Translations under genes and position numbers: made by a program
NCBI GenBank assembly: GCA_014529385.2
Contig: CM043971.1
Span: 31,883,209 to 31,947,208 of the forward strand
Source of the DNA: Adiantum capillus-veneris
Lineage: Eukaryota; Streptophyta; Polypodiopsida; Polypodiales; Pteridaceae
Direction: 5' to 3'
Length of the DNA stretch: 64,000 nt
The notes under the pieces: model-generated
The model's input: only the letters and a program-made list of their open reading frames with translations
What the model was told of the DNA's origin: nothing
The model's database searches: none
Part shown: piece by piece, positions 43,863-57,179 of the stretch
Numbering within the stretch: position 1 is the stretch's first letter
Layout: every line of letters starts with the position of its first letter

Positions 43863-46800
43863 ATGCACTTACGCTCTGGGCGGGTGCTAGAACACGAGCA
43901 TATTGAGGGTGCCTCTGTTCATATGGACACCCATTACCCATCCATGATAAGCTCTAGACCCTCAGCGGGGACACAAGGTAGCACCACCCAAGACCCTAAA
44001 ATAGCTGCTAGTGATTCCTCCTCCGACCTAAAAAATCATGGAAGCATACCCTACCCAAAACACTGAGAGAGAAGGCCATGCACCTCCCGAAGCTCCACAG
44101 CCTAGTACTAGTATGTTTAGCCGTTTCATGGAAACATTAGGTAGAGCTACTCGCTCGGAACCTGATGCAAATGAAGCACACGAAGGGGGTGGGGAAGTGG
44201 ACTCTCCTTTCACATCGCACGTGGACCCCACACCCCCAAAGAGTGTCCATGTGGATATCCTACCAATTTCTTACCAAGAAGGCCCTGTTGAGCTGCCTCC
44301 TTCAGAAGTTCCCTCTAGAGTACCGTTGGTGACAAGTAAAACCACGGGGAGCAACATTGCTTCTACCTCACAAGAAACCGTTAACACAGCGACTCTAGAA
44401 GGATTGTTCATGAACGATCATTGGACATACGACCTCCACACTGAGGTGTTGACGGATCTACACTCTGGCCACTCCTACCATGTAGGATGGATAGAGATTG
44501 TACAATCCACCTCTAGTGCCACGAGCATCGAAGATCAACAGAAAATGATATGTAATGTTATCCATGGCATTATTCAATCCGAAAGGCAAAACCGAGGGGT
44601 AAATATACTCTCAACTGGCCCCATGAGATTTCTGGATACGAGCAAGGCTCAACAGCCTACTCTATCACAAATGGAGACTCCTCTAATGAGCCCCATGGAC
44701 CCATCTTACGTCATTTCACCTGGGGTCTCTATGCAATCTGAGCCTCCGAGCGAAAACTTTAGCTACCCTAACTTGGCTCAACCCTCTATCAATGAAAACA
44801 CAGTGCTCACTCCAGGGATAAGCCTGATAGAGAATGTACCGATGACATCTACGGTTAGCGCAGTGCCACTACCTAGTGTCGTAGTACCTAATATGGGGCC
44901 TCGACCATATGTGCCTCTAGCCCCTTATGCACACATGGCCCCCACACCTCCAATTGTACCACTTGATTATGCTCCTCGAGTGCCGCTCCCTAGCCCTTAT
45001 CCGAGTGGACCTATGCCCGGTTATGTTCCATATCCTGCATCATCCACACATATGCCAAGACCGGTACCCGTCCCTCTCCCACATATGATTCCAAGAGTAC
45101 CTCCACCGGCCCTGCCTCCTCACATAGGTGACTTGGCAGCGTTTGCTCAAACCATAGGTCGATCTATCGCGGAAAATATGTGTCACGCATCTGATAGAGA
45201 GCCTAGAAGTAAGGCAGTACAAATTGCCAAACTCACGCAAAAATTCAATGGGGACGAAGATGCTAGGAAACACATTGAAGTGTTTGAACAAGTATGTGAT
45301 TCCTTAGGGGAACGCAACGAACTACATAAGTGCAATGCCTTAAGCTTGACATTAAGTGGGAAGGCTGGAGATTGGTATAGGACCCTAAGGGTGGACGAGA
45401 AAACAATCTACCCTACCCTTCGAAGGTTGTTTCTAAAGGAGTACATACGAGAAGGTGTGCTTTGGGGTGTAGCATCTCAGCTACAGAAGGCCGAACGTAA
45501 GGAAGGAGAGTCAGTAAGGGACTTCATTAGTCGTCTAAAGCACTTAAACTCTCGCTGCCCTGTAAATGAGCGCTTCAACAATAACCAACTGCTTGATCGA
45601 TTCATTCGAGGGTTGAGGAATGAAGGAATCTATAATGGACTAGTGATTAGAGGTATCACAACCTGGGAAGATGTCACTGCCAATGCAATCCAATTGGAAG
45701 ACAACTTGATGATAGCAGGCATGAGGGTGTCTACTGACACGAGATCCACTAGCTCACAAGCCATTGAGTATGAACCCATGACTGCAAAGCCCATTGCCAA
45801 TGAGCCAAAGGTATTTGAGACATTCTTGACAGACCTCACCAAGGCAATCCAAGAGTCTCTTAAGGATAATCGACCCCCTCAAAATAGTCACATGTATCCA
45901 AGAAGGGAGCAACAATGGTGTTCCATTTGCTTAGGTCCACATAGCACTAGTGAGTGCCCTACGTTTAGAGTAAAATTTAATGGAACTTGCAACGCATGTG
46001 GTAGGTATGGTCACCAAGCTAAGGATTGTTTAATGATCAAACGTATGATGGAAAATAGACCACCTGTAGGCTGGACGGATGCACCTCGAGCTCCTGTATT
46101 GATGCCTCCTCCACCTGTTGAGCAACTACCGCAACACATGGTCCCTAGATCTCAAAATGTTGTACAAGCTACACCGCTACCACCTCCTGTGCTAGGACCG
46201 CAGCCTCCGCATCCAAGAGTCGCCCCTATGAACCAAGTGGGTTGCGAGCCATCAAATGCTTATCCAGATGGCTGTGAGGAGGAAATAGACACTAGTATTG
46301 TCTACGGACTTGATACATTGGAAGAGTGTCCTATATACTACATGGAAGATTGCTGGGGGCAAGTCAAGCCGGTTTATCAAGCTGCTGCTCTCGCATCCAG
46401 AGGTCAAAATATCAACACCCAGGCTAGGAGGCCACCTCTTCAATGCTACGAGTGTGGTGGACCACATCGAGCAGCGGAGTGCCCTATTAGGCTGCAAAAG
46501 AATGCTGCACAGATGCAAATGAATCAAGGGAGCACGTCTCCAATGCCCATACTCACATGTAATCGTTGTGGCATAGATCACTTGATTGCCCAATGCCCCT
46601 ATAACCCAAATGCGCCTAAAATCACACCCCTAAATTTGGTCGAAATTGCTAGTGTGACATCGCCAATACCACCTGTTGCACCCGCTTATGCGATTACACG
46701 GTCCATGCTTCAAGGGCCAGGCCATATCCTCGGAGAGAGAGATATCGCATCAATTATCCAAGCAAAGAAAAAGAAGACACGAAGGAAGAAGTCGCAGAAT

Positions 46801-49044
46801 ACGGAAAATTCAAAGCCAAGTTCCAAAACAAACATAGGAACAGGAGATGACCCCGTGTATATGAATGACCTCGAGGATGATTCAGATTCAGTCGAGACAA
46901 TGGAGACTAGAACCAATACCACAAGGGGAAAGACCGACACAGAAAACCGTAACATGGAACCAAATGAAAACCGAATAAGAGAAAACCATAAAGAGCCTCT
47001 GAAAACACCACAAGTGTTTCCAAATCCAATCCAAGACCCCCAAGATAAACCGCAGGGGCAAAAAGGGAAGAATCGTAAAAAGAAGATTGGGACGTACCCA
47101 AACCCAGTAGACGAGATTGAGCAGGTGAAACATCTAAGAGGTTTAGTGGAGGAGACTCAAAGGAAACTAGAACCAGAACCCATGCAGGTCAAAATTCATG
47201 ACACTGTGTTTCCCACGCAAGTTCATCCACCCCACATGAACCATAGACCGTTAGCCATATCTAGTATCATCCAAGAAGGGAGTGAGGACGGGACATCAGA
47301 AAGTGAGCATACACCCTTCTTGTTGGAAAGGATGTTTAACGAAGGAATACCTGATCCCATTGAGGAATATGAGATTCCATCCTCACCAGTTCCTAATCAA
47401 GGACCTACACCCTGCAAAATGCCAATGAATGTTGCTAAACTAGTGGACTTCATGTCTTCTGAGGTCCAAACCACGATCATAGCAAAGCTGTATGGAGATC
47501 CTGAGTTATTCCTTGCACTTCGAGCATTCCTTAACGGAGAGCTACGAACAGGATTACCGCAGTTTGCGCGACCAAATAGGCCTGACTCGATTATGATTGA
47601 TGAGGAAAATCATGTGCAATCACTTGACTTAGATGGACACGAGTCTGTGATCGAGGTACCCATTAACGAATTAGGGCAGTATTTTGAAGGCGACGAGTCT
47701 AATGCGACCCTACCCATCACTACCAAGGGATTAACTATAAAGGGAATTCTTGATGGTGGTGCGGGAGTTAGCATCGTTACAAAAGATTGTTGGGAATCCA
47801 TGGGAAAACCCCGCCTCAGTGTTACTAACATTGTGGTAAATATGGCAAATGGTACCATAGCCAAACCTATGGGGATGCTCAAGGATCTTAAGATCAAAGT
47901 TCTAGGACACAAGGTACGACATACGTTCATTGTAATGGATTTCTCTAAACACCTTATGTCATATGAAATGATTTTAGGACGACCATTCATGAGGGAAGCA
48001 CAAATGGTTCATGATTGGTCTAAAAATCATGTCTATTTGCAATTCCAAGACTCTGTCCTTAGAGTGGATTTGGTGACTGGTAAGGTACACTCCTTAGGGA
48101 GTAAAACCATTATTGATCATCGCTCTGACACCATAGTTCACTCGGCCCCACTACAATATTGTTACACTTGTAAGAAGGATACAGACATTGGCCAAGATTC
48201 TCCTTATATGGATATCCTACCTGGGATGACTGAGTCGGACAACGTAGACTGGGTACACCTAGCTGCAACCACAGATACCTGGGGAAATAGAGGAACCACT
48301 TGGGTCACACCTGAGGGGGATGAAATGCCTATACCCTTAAATATGCTACAAGCAATGCATATCGCTTTCGACAAGACTCATCCTAATGTAACGAAGAAAA
48401 CATACAAGTGGGTCCCTAAAGCTTCTTTAGTGACCATAGCTAGTGCTAAAAAATAGAAGCCTTGTAAGAAACGTACCACTCGCTCCAAGAAAAGTAAGAA
48501 AATGTTGCGATGGATCCCTAAACGACTATTGGAAGCCCAAGGCTACTATCAAGGAAATGATCAAATCTGGGTGCCAAAACGTAGATTGTGCTCTTACCTA
48601 TCACCTGACCCAAGTGAGCCCAATCCCGTAGCTCCAAAATGAATCAATGATCGTGGAAAGAAAAAAATCGCAGAATGCTACACACCCGCTCCCGAGCTAG
48701 TTTGGGTACCAAAGAAAGAACGATTTGTTCCACCTAGCTCAGGAATGGGGGAGTCCCATGAAGATTCTAGCTCCTCATGTAATACATCCATAGAGGTAAA
48801 AGCTTCTACACAGCCTCCATCTATAGTAGTGGACCTCCATGAAGCTACAAAAGAATCCACACCTCCCAGTGTTCAAGAATCACCTGATGAACCACTTCAA
48901 GTTCGATCCTGGGAGAGTACCTTACCACCCTTGCAACTTGACGAGGCACCTAGGGTAATAGAAAACTACTGGCAAAAATCCTCACCTATTACCAACTGGA
49001 ACAATTGGTTTCAAAGGGTGACAAGCTCATTTCAAACGGTATGA
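43863..49044 (+). CDS. gag: T3 gag-protease polyprotein with four zinc knuckles
   Basis: ATG at 43863 (MHLRSGRVLE, as in T2). One frameshift near 44030 leads into 1,472 open codons (44038-48456). Numbered from 44038: Pro-rich region about 220-370, Retrotrans_gag-like core about 395-555 (AKLTQKFNGDEDARKHIEVF, WYRTLR, FISRLKHLN), zinc knuckles at 628-640, 651-664, 803-815 and 841-853, a basic KKKKTRRKKS stretch near 905, and retropepsin DGGAGVSIV with Asp at 1239, then ILGRPFM. After TAG at 48454-48456 the frame continues with one more TGA near 48640 to TGA at 49042-49044. Three of four knuckles are C-x2-C-x3-H-x4-C. No RT follows. Likely role: particle formation and self-cleavage. Confidence 0.9.
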
Positions 49045-50678
49045 TCTACCCAAGGAAGGGGGGAGTGTTTGCTGACAGTCATCATTCACTTGCTTCCCTC
49101 TCAACCTTTCTCCCTGACCTCTTAATCTCCGATCTTAGGGAATGTACATATAAAGCTTTATACTCACAAAAAACAAAAAAATAAAGAGCAAGAGCAATTC
49201 GCAAACGAGTATGCACAATAAAAGTCAAAACATTGACTCAGACCTACACATTCACATCTGGTACAGTGAAACAGAAACCTATGCCATAAAACACCTTTGA
49301 TCCTCATCACTTGAGTGATGGAGGGTAGGTAAGATTAGTACGACAGGAGTGTTTCTGTTTTAGAGTTGAGTGATTAGCAAAGATCTCTTTTCCCACTAAT
49401 GTGCCTCCTGGAGGTATTTCTTTTGTTTCCTAGTGTGTACAGGAGCGTGTTGCTATTGATAGGATTTGGACCTTCATGGAACCTTTCTCTCGTTCACACT
49501 TCAAATCAAGCGCGACCATCAACACAAACAGGTGTTTCTTGTCCATTAGCATTGCCCTTATCTTTTTTGCATCCATGTTTGTCTGCTTTGATTGTGATTG
49601 GTAGCAAAATATTCACCGCATTTGCTTACTATCAAACATTTAATTCAATGTAATGTTTTGTCATAATCACTTGTTTAGGGGTAAAAATCAAGCAGTCCGA
49701 CTAAGCTAGTTTGACCAAGCTAGATATTAGAAATCTTCTCTTAATACCATGGGGAATGCCTTCCTAATAAACAATGGTTACTTAGGTTCTTAATCCGATT
49801 TAGGCAGCATTGTATGAAATGTACTAGGGCTTTCTAGTGGGCTTAACCCTAGTGACCTTTAGCTTAAGTATTATAAAGGGAGTTTACTAATGTGATGAGC
49901 CTGGGGAGGGTAACAGTGTTATATGACCCCCCAAAGTTACAAAATTAAAATGCTGAAAATGAACAAACAAAAAATCAAAGTGCCACAATGTAAAATCTTA
50001 AGCTGGAAGAGAAATCTCGGCTTGATTTGGTACTTCACTCACATGTATTGCCTATGGTACTAGAGCCCTAGAGGTTCCCAGCGTGGGCGCTTTTCCTTGA
50101 AAAGCAAAAAACCCAAGGCATACAAAATAAGCACACGCATCAAAATTGAATCAATGTGAAAAGCCTTTGGGGGGTCAAAGAAAAAGTAATCAGTCAGGCG
50201 ATGATTTCATGAGAAATTCCTTTTATGGTAGCTTAACTACAAGGTTTTCTAGATATAGCCTCTAGTCAGCCCTCGAACATCAATACTTGGCTCTCGCGAT
50301 TAAACAACTTAATTGACCACAGATAATTAAGAAGCTTACCCATGGTATTAATATTCGATCTCTAGTGCCTTTCGACCGTCAAATTAGCGACCCCAGACTT
50401 GTTTAATTTTTTACCTTTACATCTGTTTATGCATTTGATTACATTGCAATTCAATGTTCATTGCTGACAAATTGTTTGAAATTCTTTTACCAATCAATTT
50501 GTCTACCTAAACTGCATATGCTTTTTAAGAGAATGCAATTAATGTGCCAATGTTGTTTGATTTTGCAGTGACTGAAGAAGGCTAAGGACATTCATCTCAA
50601 ATGCTCTTCCACCTCGACGACCCAGCTTTAACTCAATAGCTTCCGAGGACGGAATCTACATCAGGAAGGGGGGCATGT
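49045..50678 (+). other. T3 3' non-coding region with internal and terminal polypurine tracts
   Basis: AAGGAAGGGGGGAG at about 49052-49065 is directly followed by TGTTTGCTGACAG, the look of a PPT/LTR junction, and is also kept in T2 (about 30600-30625). A second tract, CAGGAAGGGGGGCA at about 50663-50678, precedes the true 3' LTR. In between I find no coding family. Confidence 0.7.
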
Positions 50679-50978
50679 TAACCCTCGTGGCTCACGGACA
50701 CCCTATCGCCTACGACGGACACTGTAACCATATTATGTATTTGGTAGAGTCAGGCACCGGGCTTGTCGGTCCAATAGGAAAAGGGTAAGAGTGATCGCCG
50801 ATGAGAGGCGCACTTTAACTTGGACATTCAAGGGATTAGTTGGTTAAGCATGGGCGCCCAAGTTTGAATGGGGTGAGCTCCTATAAAAGCCAACTAAACC
50901 TAATTTTTACTCATTCTCTCATTTGTGCAATAGAAGAGTGCTCTTGCTCCATCTCCATCTTCTTCTTCTTCACCTCCT

Positions 50979-51010
<32 letters not shown>

Positions 51011-51261
51011 GGAGAGTGTGTGTGTGATCGAGCATTACGAAGGCACGACGGCGGCGAAGCGGTTGAGCGCGGCACGACTGCAGCTTCTTCTTCATCGCGG
51101 CAAGGAATCCACCACGAAGGCGAGCGTAGAGCGGTGAGTGACACACCCTTTGCTCTCTTGAGCTTGCTAGTTTAGGCTTGTTGTGTGCTTGGAGCCGTTT
51201 GTGGCTCGCATACGGTGTATTGGCAAGTCCCTTGCTTCGACAGTGCGGCAAGGAGCGCACA
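50679..51261 (+). repeat. T3 3' LTR (583 bp)
   Basis: TGTTAACCCTCGTGG...GAGCGCACA, followed by the CTTGA target duplication. Nearly identical to the 5' LTR where both are present, so insertion was probably recent compared with T4. Confidence 0.93.
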
Positions 51262-52077
51262 CTTGACTACAGATTGCATGTGATTGGCTGAGGGGAGAGG
51301 GATCCAATGAGCTTGTAGCAAGAAGAATTTTCGCCCAAAGCAAGGAGGGGGGGTGCTAGGAGGATATACACCATCACACAAACTCACTTGAGGGACCATT
51401 CTCAGTTGGTGAGAGTTGAGGAACACCACCTCCTTCTCCAAGCTTGTGAGAGTGAAAGCCTACACCAACACTCTTGGCTATGGAATGCAAATCCAACCAA
51501 GAGTCATGCTTCAATGCTTAAGCTTGTCATCTTCTCCATCTCCATTACTATGCTATTATGTATGCTAGAAACAAGAGTAATAATAAGTGAGGAACTACTT
51601 CTTTCTCCTAAGGAATGTTTCTTCTTCCTCTTCCCTATCCTCATTCCCCGCCAGCTCTCTCCACCTTCGAAGGTGTTTGAGGCCTTGGGACTGAGGCTTG
51701 GGATAGTTAATGATTTCTTCAAGTCTATGTTATGTTTGTGATGCATGAGGCTTTCCATCTTCATTGCATCACCTAGGTCACAAGGAACACAAAGATTGTA
51801 TTGTACCAAGTCTCTCTTGATGGGAGAAACTATAATACAAATGCCTATTAAAGGGGGGACCGGCTCCACATGAATCCGGTCCTCAACTATTGTCATGTTC
51901 TCTAAACTCTCTCTCTCTTGGAAAAGTATTGTTCATGCCAAGTTAATTAAGTATCATGTTTATGTTGCTACCATCAACTAAGTTCACCCGCTATGCTCAC
52001 AAAGTAATCTCTTAAAAGTACTTCACCTAATTTCCTAATTCCGCTACTTCCAAAGTTTAAAGGCAATTTCCATTACA
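51262..52077 (+). repeat. T4 3' LTR, second part after T3
   Basis: Matches the T5 5' LTR (CTCCAAGCTTGTGAGA, ACCTTCGAAGGTGT, TCTCTCTTGATGGGAGAAAC, CGGCTCCA, ATCCGGTCCTCAACT). Ends near 52077. Confidence 0.82.
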
Positions 52078-52084
52078 CTTAATG

Positions 52085-52645
52085 TGATTTGTCTCCTGGC
52101 AAAAAGGCCATTGGTATGTAGTGGGTTTACAAAGTTAAATGTAAGCCGGATGGTGAGATTGATTGATACAAAAAGTGAGACTTGTTGTAAAGGCTATGCA
52201 AAATAGAAAGGCATGACTATGAAGAAACTTTTTCTCCTACTTATTGTATGACTATTGTTTGTCTTCTATGTGCATTGGCAGCCTATTTAGGATGGGATAT
52301 ATATCAATCAAACATTGTTACTACTTTCTTGAATGGTGATATATTTGAGGAAGTAAATCTAAAACAACCTCATGATTTTGTGAAGAAAGGATAGGAAAAG
52401 AAAGTGTGAAATGCAAGAAATCTCTATATGGGTTGAAGCGGTCTCCTTGTGCTTGGTGTGAGAAAGCTGACACTCATTTGGTAAGCAAGACTTTTGTAAC
52501 AATGCAACTAAAAGAACTTTGTATGTCAAATGTGAGCATGATCTATATCTCATCTTCATTTTGTATGTAGATGATTTTCCAATTACCGGTCTAGAGGTGG
52601 ATGGCAAACAAGACACCTACTTGGCTAAAAAACTGGGCAGCGTTT
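52085..52645 (+). pseudogene. Ty1/copia RT fragment
   Basis: Copia RT landmarks in broken frames: WVYKVKCKPDGEID near 52120-52165, ETFSPTYCMTIVCLLC near 52220-52265, GWDIYQSN and FLNGDIFEEV near 52290-52350, and the catalytic ILYVDDFPITG near 52558-52590 (YVDD). No RNase H follows. It is on the same strand as C2 and supplies the domain C2 lacks, so the two may be halves of one element separated by T4. Confidence 0.78.
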
Positions 52646-52649
52646 GAGG

Positions 52650-53570
52650 CTACTTTTTGGAAAGAGTTTCTTCCTTCTAATGAGAAGCAAAGAAACTAGA
52701 AAGCCTGGGATAAGTGTAAGCAGAAACATCACACACTAACCCAGTATATCTCTTTATATCAAGACATAATCCTTAAGAATTTTGAAAGTAAGGATCCCAA
52801 GATGCTTGACAAGGCGATCGAGCAAGCTCATATTTATGTTGATTCTACTAAAGACCTTGATGATGATAAGGCACTACACCAATCCCATCGTTCACATCCT
52901 TTTGCATCAAGAAATTCATCTTCTTTTTTGGCATGCACATCATAGAACAAGAGGAATCATAAGCATAATAATAATGGCAACAATGAGCCATCTAAGACCT
53001 AAGGGGTCTCATGTACCACTCTTAAACAAAGAGTTTGAGCATGCAAAAAAAAAACCTCTATTTCAATTTCTTGGGGAATCATCCTAAGAAGGATTTTCCT
53101 AAACTCAAACAATCAAGGACGAGAAAGGACAAGGCAGTACACATAGTGCAACTCTTTTCAATTGCATCATCCTCAAAGTTTACTAGTGTGGAGGTCTCTC
53201 ACACTAAGGCAATTCATGAGTGTTTTCTTATTGCCTCTATGTGGCAGCCGATTTTTGGTCTGCACGAATTGGTGAGGATGCATGGTTCTATCAAGGGGCA
53301 CATTGTGTATCTTGGTTGATGATGGTGTCTCCCATAACTTTCTTACAAGTTTACAAGTTGGTAAAGAAGTTGAAGTTACCACAGTCTCCGAGCACTCATA
53401 ACTACAAGGTAGAGATGGTTTGAGATAAGGATTCCAAATCCTAAGATACTTCTGTTCTTGACATTCCATTGGAAGTACAAGGGCATACGATGCAATCACA
53501 TTTCCATGTAATGAATATGGATCAAACCGATGTAGTTCTAAATCGGAGTGGTTGCATGCATTAGGACCTT
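52650..53570 (+). pseudogene. G6 gag end and protease
   Basis: The gag-like segment TFWKEFLPSNEKQRN is followed near 53300-53345 by LVDDGVSHNF (D-D-G where D-G/S-G is usual) and FLTSLQVGKEVEV, typical of the chromovirus protease. Several frameshifts. The reading resumes after the small LTR element at about 55080 (LKRSYEHNSFMFDA). Confidence 0.65.
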
Positions 53571-53575
53571 CTTTT

Positions 53576-55078
<1,503 letters not shown>

Positions 55079-55559
55079 CCTTGAAACGAAGCTATGAGCA
55101 TAATTCTTTCATGTTTGATGCATGGTACACGTGTTGCTCTTAGGAGAATATAATGTAATGCCATCTCCACTCATATGTACTATTGAGCTTTCCCAACTCT
55201 CTCATAAAGATGAAATAGAGGAAGTTTTTCTTTGTTATTCCTTGTGTCATTTGTTGTCTAATTCAAGTTTTGATGTGCGTAAAGATGTTTCTCAACAAAT
55301 CTCCCCAACACTACAATCTCCTCTCTCTTCCACTTTGACTTGTTCAAGATTGAATACTAAGAGTATATTTGATAATACTACAAGCACATTCAATGATGGT
55401 AACAATAAAACTGAGAATGTTATTAACTTATTTCTATACTTACCATACTCAAAAGAAGAGCCAAATTTATTTTGAAAGATTTGCTTACTCATACAATGAA
55501 TGTTAAGAACCTTGCTACTTTTGAGTCAAGTTAAGTCAAGTAACAATAATTATTAACAT

Positions 55560-57130
55560 CTTAAGGAGCTATTACAGAAATACAATGATGTATTTCCTGA
55601 ATATTTCCTACAAGGCTACCTCGTGAATGTCTTGTAGAATGATGCTGTAGATATTATTCTTGGTACTAGCCTATAAGTAAACCACCTTATTGAATTAGCC
55701 AAAGTGAATATGTTTAAGTGGAACGACAGGTAGCTGACTATCTTAGTCGAGGTTTTATTCGCCCTAGTTCTCTACCATGGGCCTCACCCATTTTATTAGT
55801 GAAGAAAAATATGGTTCCATGTGAATGTGCATTGACTACATTGGTCTCAATTCGGTTACTATTAAGAATAAGTATCTGTTTGCCATGTGCATTGACTACA
55901 TTGGTCTCAATTTGGTTACTATTAAGAATAAGTATTTTTTGCCATGTGTAGATGAGTTGCTTGATCAACTCAAGGGAGCATGCTATTTTACAAAGATAGA
56001 TCTACTCTCCAAATATCATGAAGGTTGTATTAGACTTGCTGATATTCCCAAAACTACTTTTTGAACACAATTTGAGTATTATGAGTTTTTGGTTATACCA
56101 TTTGGACTAACCAATGCTCTTGCTACTTTTATGACACCATATTTGGGTAAATTTGTCATTGTATTTCTCGACGGCATCCTCATTTAGAGTGCTATTGAGG
56201 AAGAGCATTTGGAACACCTTCGGTTAGTATTTGAACTACTTTGAGAACAAAAGTTCTATGCTAAGATGATTGAATGTGACTTTCTTGAGACAAAAACACA
56301 ATATCTTGGCCATATTATATCCTCTCAAGATATACAAATGGATCTATCTAAGGTAGACTCTATCCTTAAGTGGGCACATCACACTAATTTATAAGAACTC
56401 CAAATTTTCTTGGGTTTAGCAGGTTTTTATCGTAAGTTTGTCAAAGACTATGCAAAGATTGTTTTCCCCATGACGGATCAATTGAAAGGACAAGGTAAGT
56501 CTTTACATTGGGGTGATGAGAAACAATGTATCTTTGACAAAGTAAAAAAATCTCTTGCGTAGCTCCTATTTTGGCTATTGCCAATCCTACAAGACCATTT
56601 GTGGTCAAAATAGATGCCAATGATAGGGCTATTGGCACAATTTTGATTCAAGAGGGAAGACATATTGCTTTTGAAAGCAAGAAGCTTGATAGAGCACAAC
56701 AGAACTATTCTACTTATGAATGAGAACTATATGCTATAGTGTATGCCCTTAAGCAATGGCAACATTATTTATATAGAGCTCAATTCAAAATTGTGTTTTA
56801 CCATGAAAGTATTAAGTGGTTTACTCAACAAACATATTTGAAGGATCGAAAGTCCAAGTAGGCTGAGATTCTTCAAGAGTGTGATGCTCAGTCTGTATTG
56901 CAAGGGTCAATATAAGACTGTAGTAGATGCTCCAATCAAATGCCTGAGATTAACTCTCTTTTGTTTCCAAAAATTAAAAGTGATTTCCTTGAATATCTTA
57001 AAGGAGAATACAAGAATGATGAGGCATACCCTAAGGTGTGGAGGCATGTTTTAATGAGGGATCCTTCTCACGTCGATACATCAAGTTCCTTCACATACCA
57101 TTCTCCTCTCTCGAGTGACGAACTTACTTG
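55560..57130 (+). pseudogene. G6 reverse transcriptase and RNase H
   Basis: ERQVADYLSRGFIRPSSLPW and ASPILLVKK at about 55718-55808, then [17 protein letters not shown] twice in tandem, [30 protein letters not shown] near 56095-56130 and [11 protein letters not shown] near 56152-56185 (LDG where xDD is expected, so the active site is changed). LGHIISS and FLGLAGFYRKFVKDYAKI mark the connection domain. Stops throughout. No activity expected. Confidence 0.82.
55825..55944 (+). repeat. 60-bp in-frame tandem duplication in G6 RT
   Basis: ATGTGCATTGACTACATTGG at 55825 and again at 55885; two near-identical 60-bp units, each 20 codons. Confidence 0.93.
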
Positions 57131-57179
57131 ATGGAAAACTTTTTATATCAAAGTTGGGTACTTACTCCACAAAGGGAGA

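Larger units (their letters stand above)
42681..51261 (+). mobile_element. T3: gag-protease-only LTR retrotransposon with TSD CTTGA
   Basis: 5' LTR from TGTTAACCCTCGTGG at 42681; 3' LTR 50679-51261. CTTGA precedes it (42676-42680) and follows it (51262-51266), a perfect 5-bp target duplication within the T4 3' LTR. The inside holds one giant gag-protease frame (43863-49044), then 1.6 kb of non-coding DNA and a polypurine tract. No RT, RNase H or integrase is present, and the inverted sister T2 lacks them as well, so the family is non-autonomous and would need those enzymes in trans. Confidence 0.93.
37362..52077 (+). mobile_element. T4: Ty3/gypsy element, split by T3, 5' LTR lost
   Basis: T4 covers 37362-42680 and 51262-52077; T3 occupies the gap. 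The leader after 37362 matches the T5 leader (61200-61490), and gag-pol is a sister of T5. The 3' LTR begins somewhere after about 42000 (a candidate is TGTTTGAGTC at 42410 after a GGGGGGTAAGA tract), continues at 51262 and ends near ...CCATTACA at 52077, with a long match to the T5 LTR (51400-51900 against 60430-60920). The 5' LTR is absent because T2 and a deletion lie to the left. Confidence 0.85.

Noticed and set aside
44028-47990. Minus-strand frames opposite the T3 gag
   Set aside because: They lie antisense to a clear 1,472-codon gag-protease with zinc knuckles; shadow frames.
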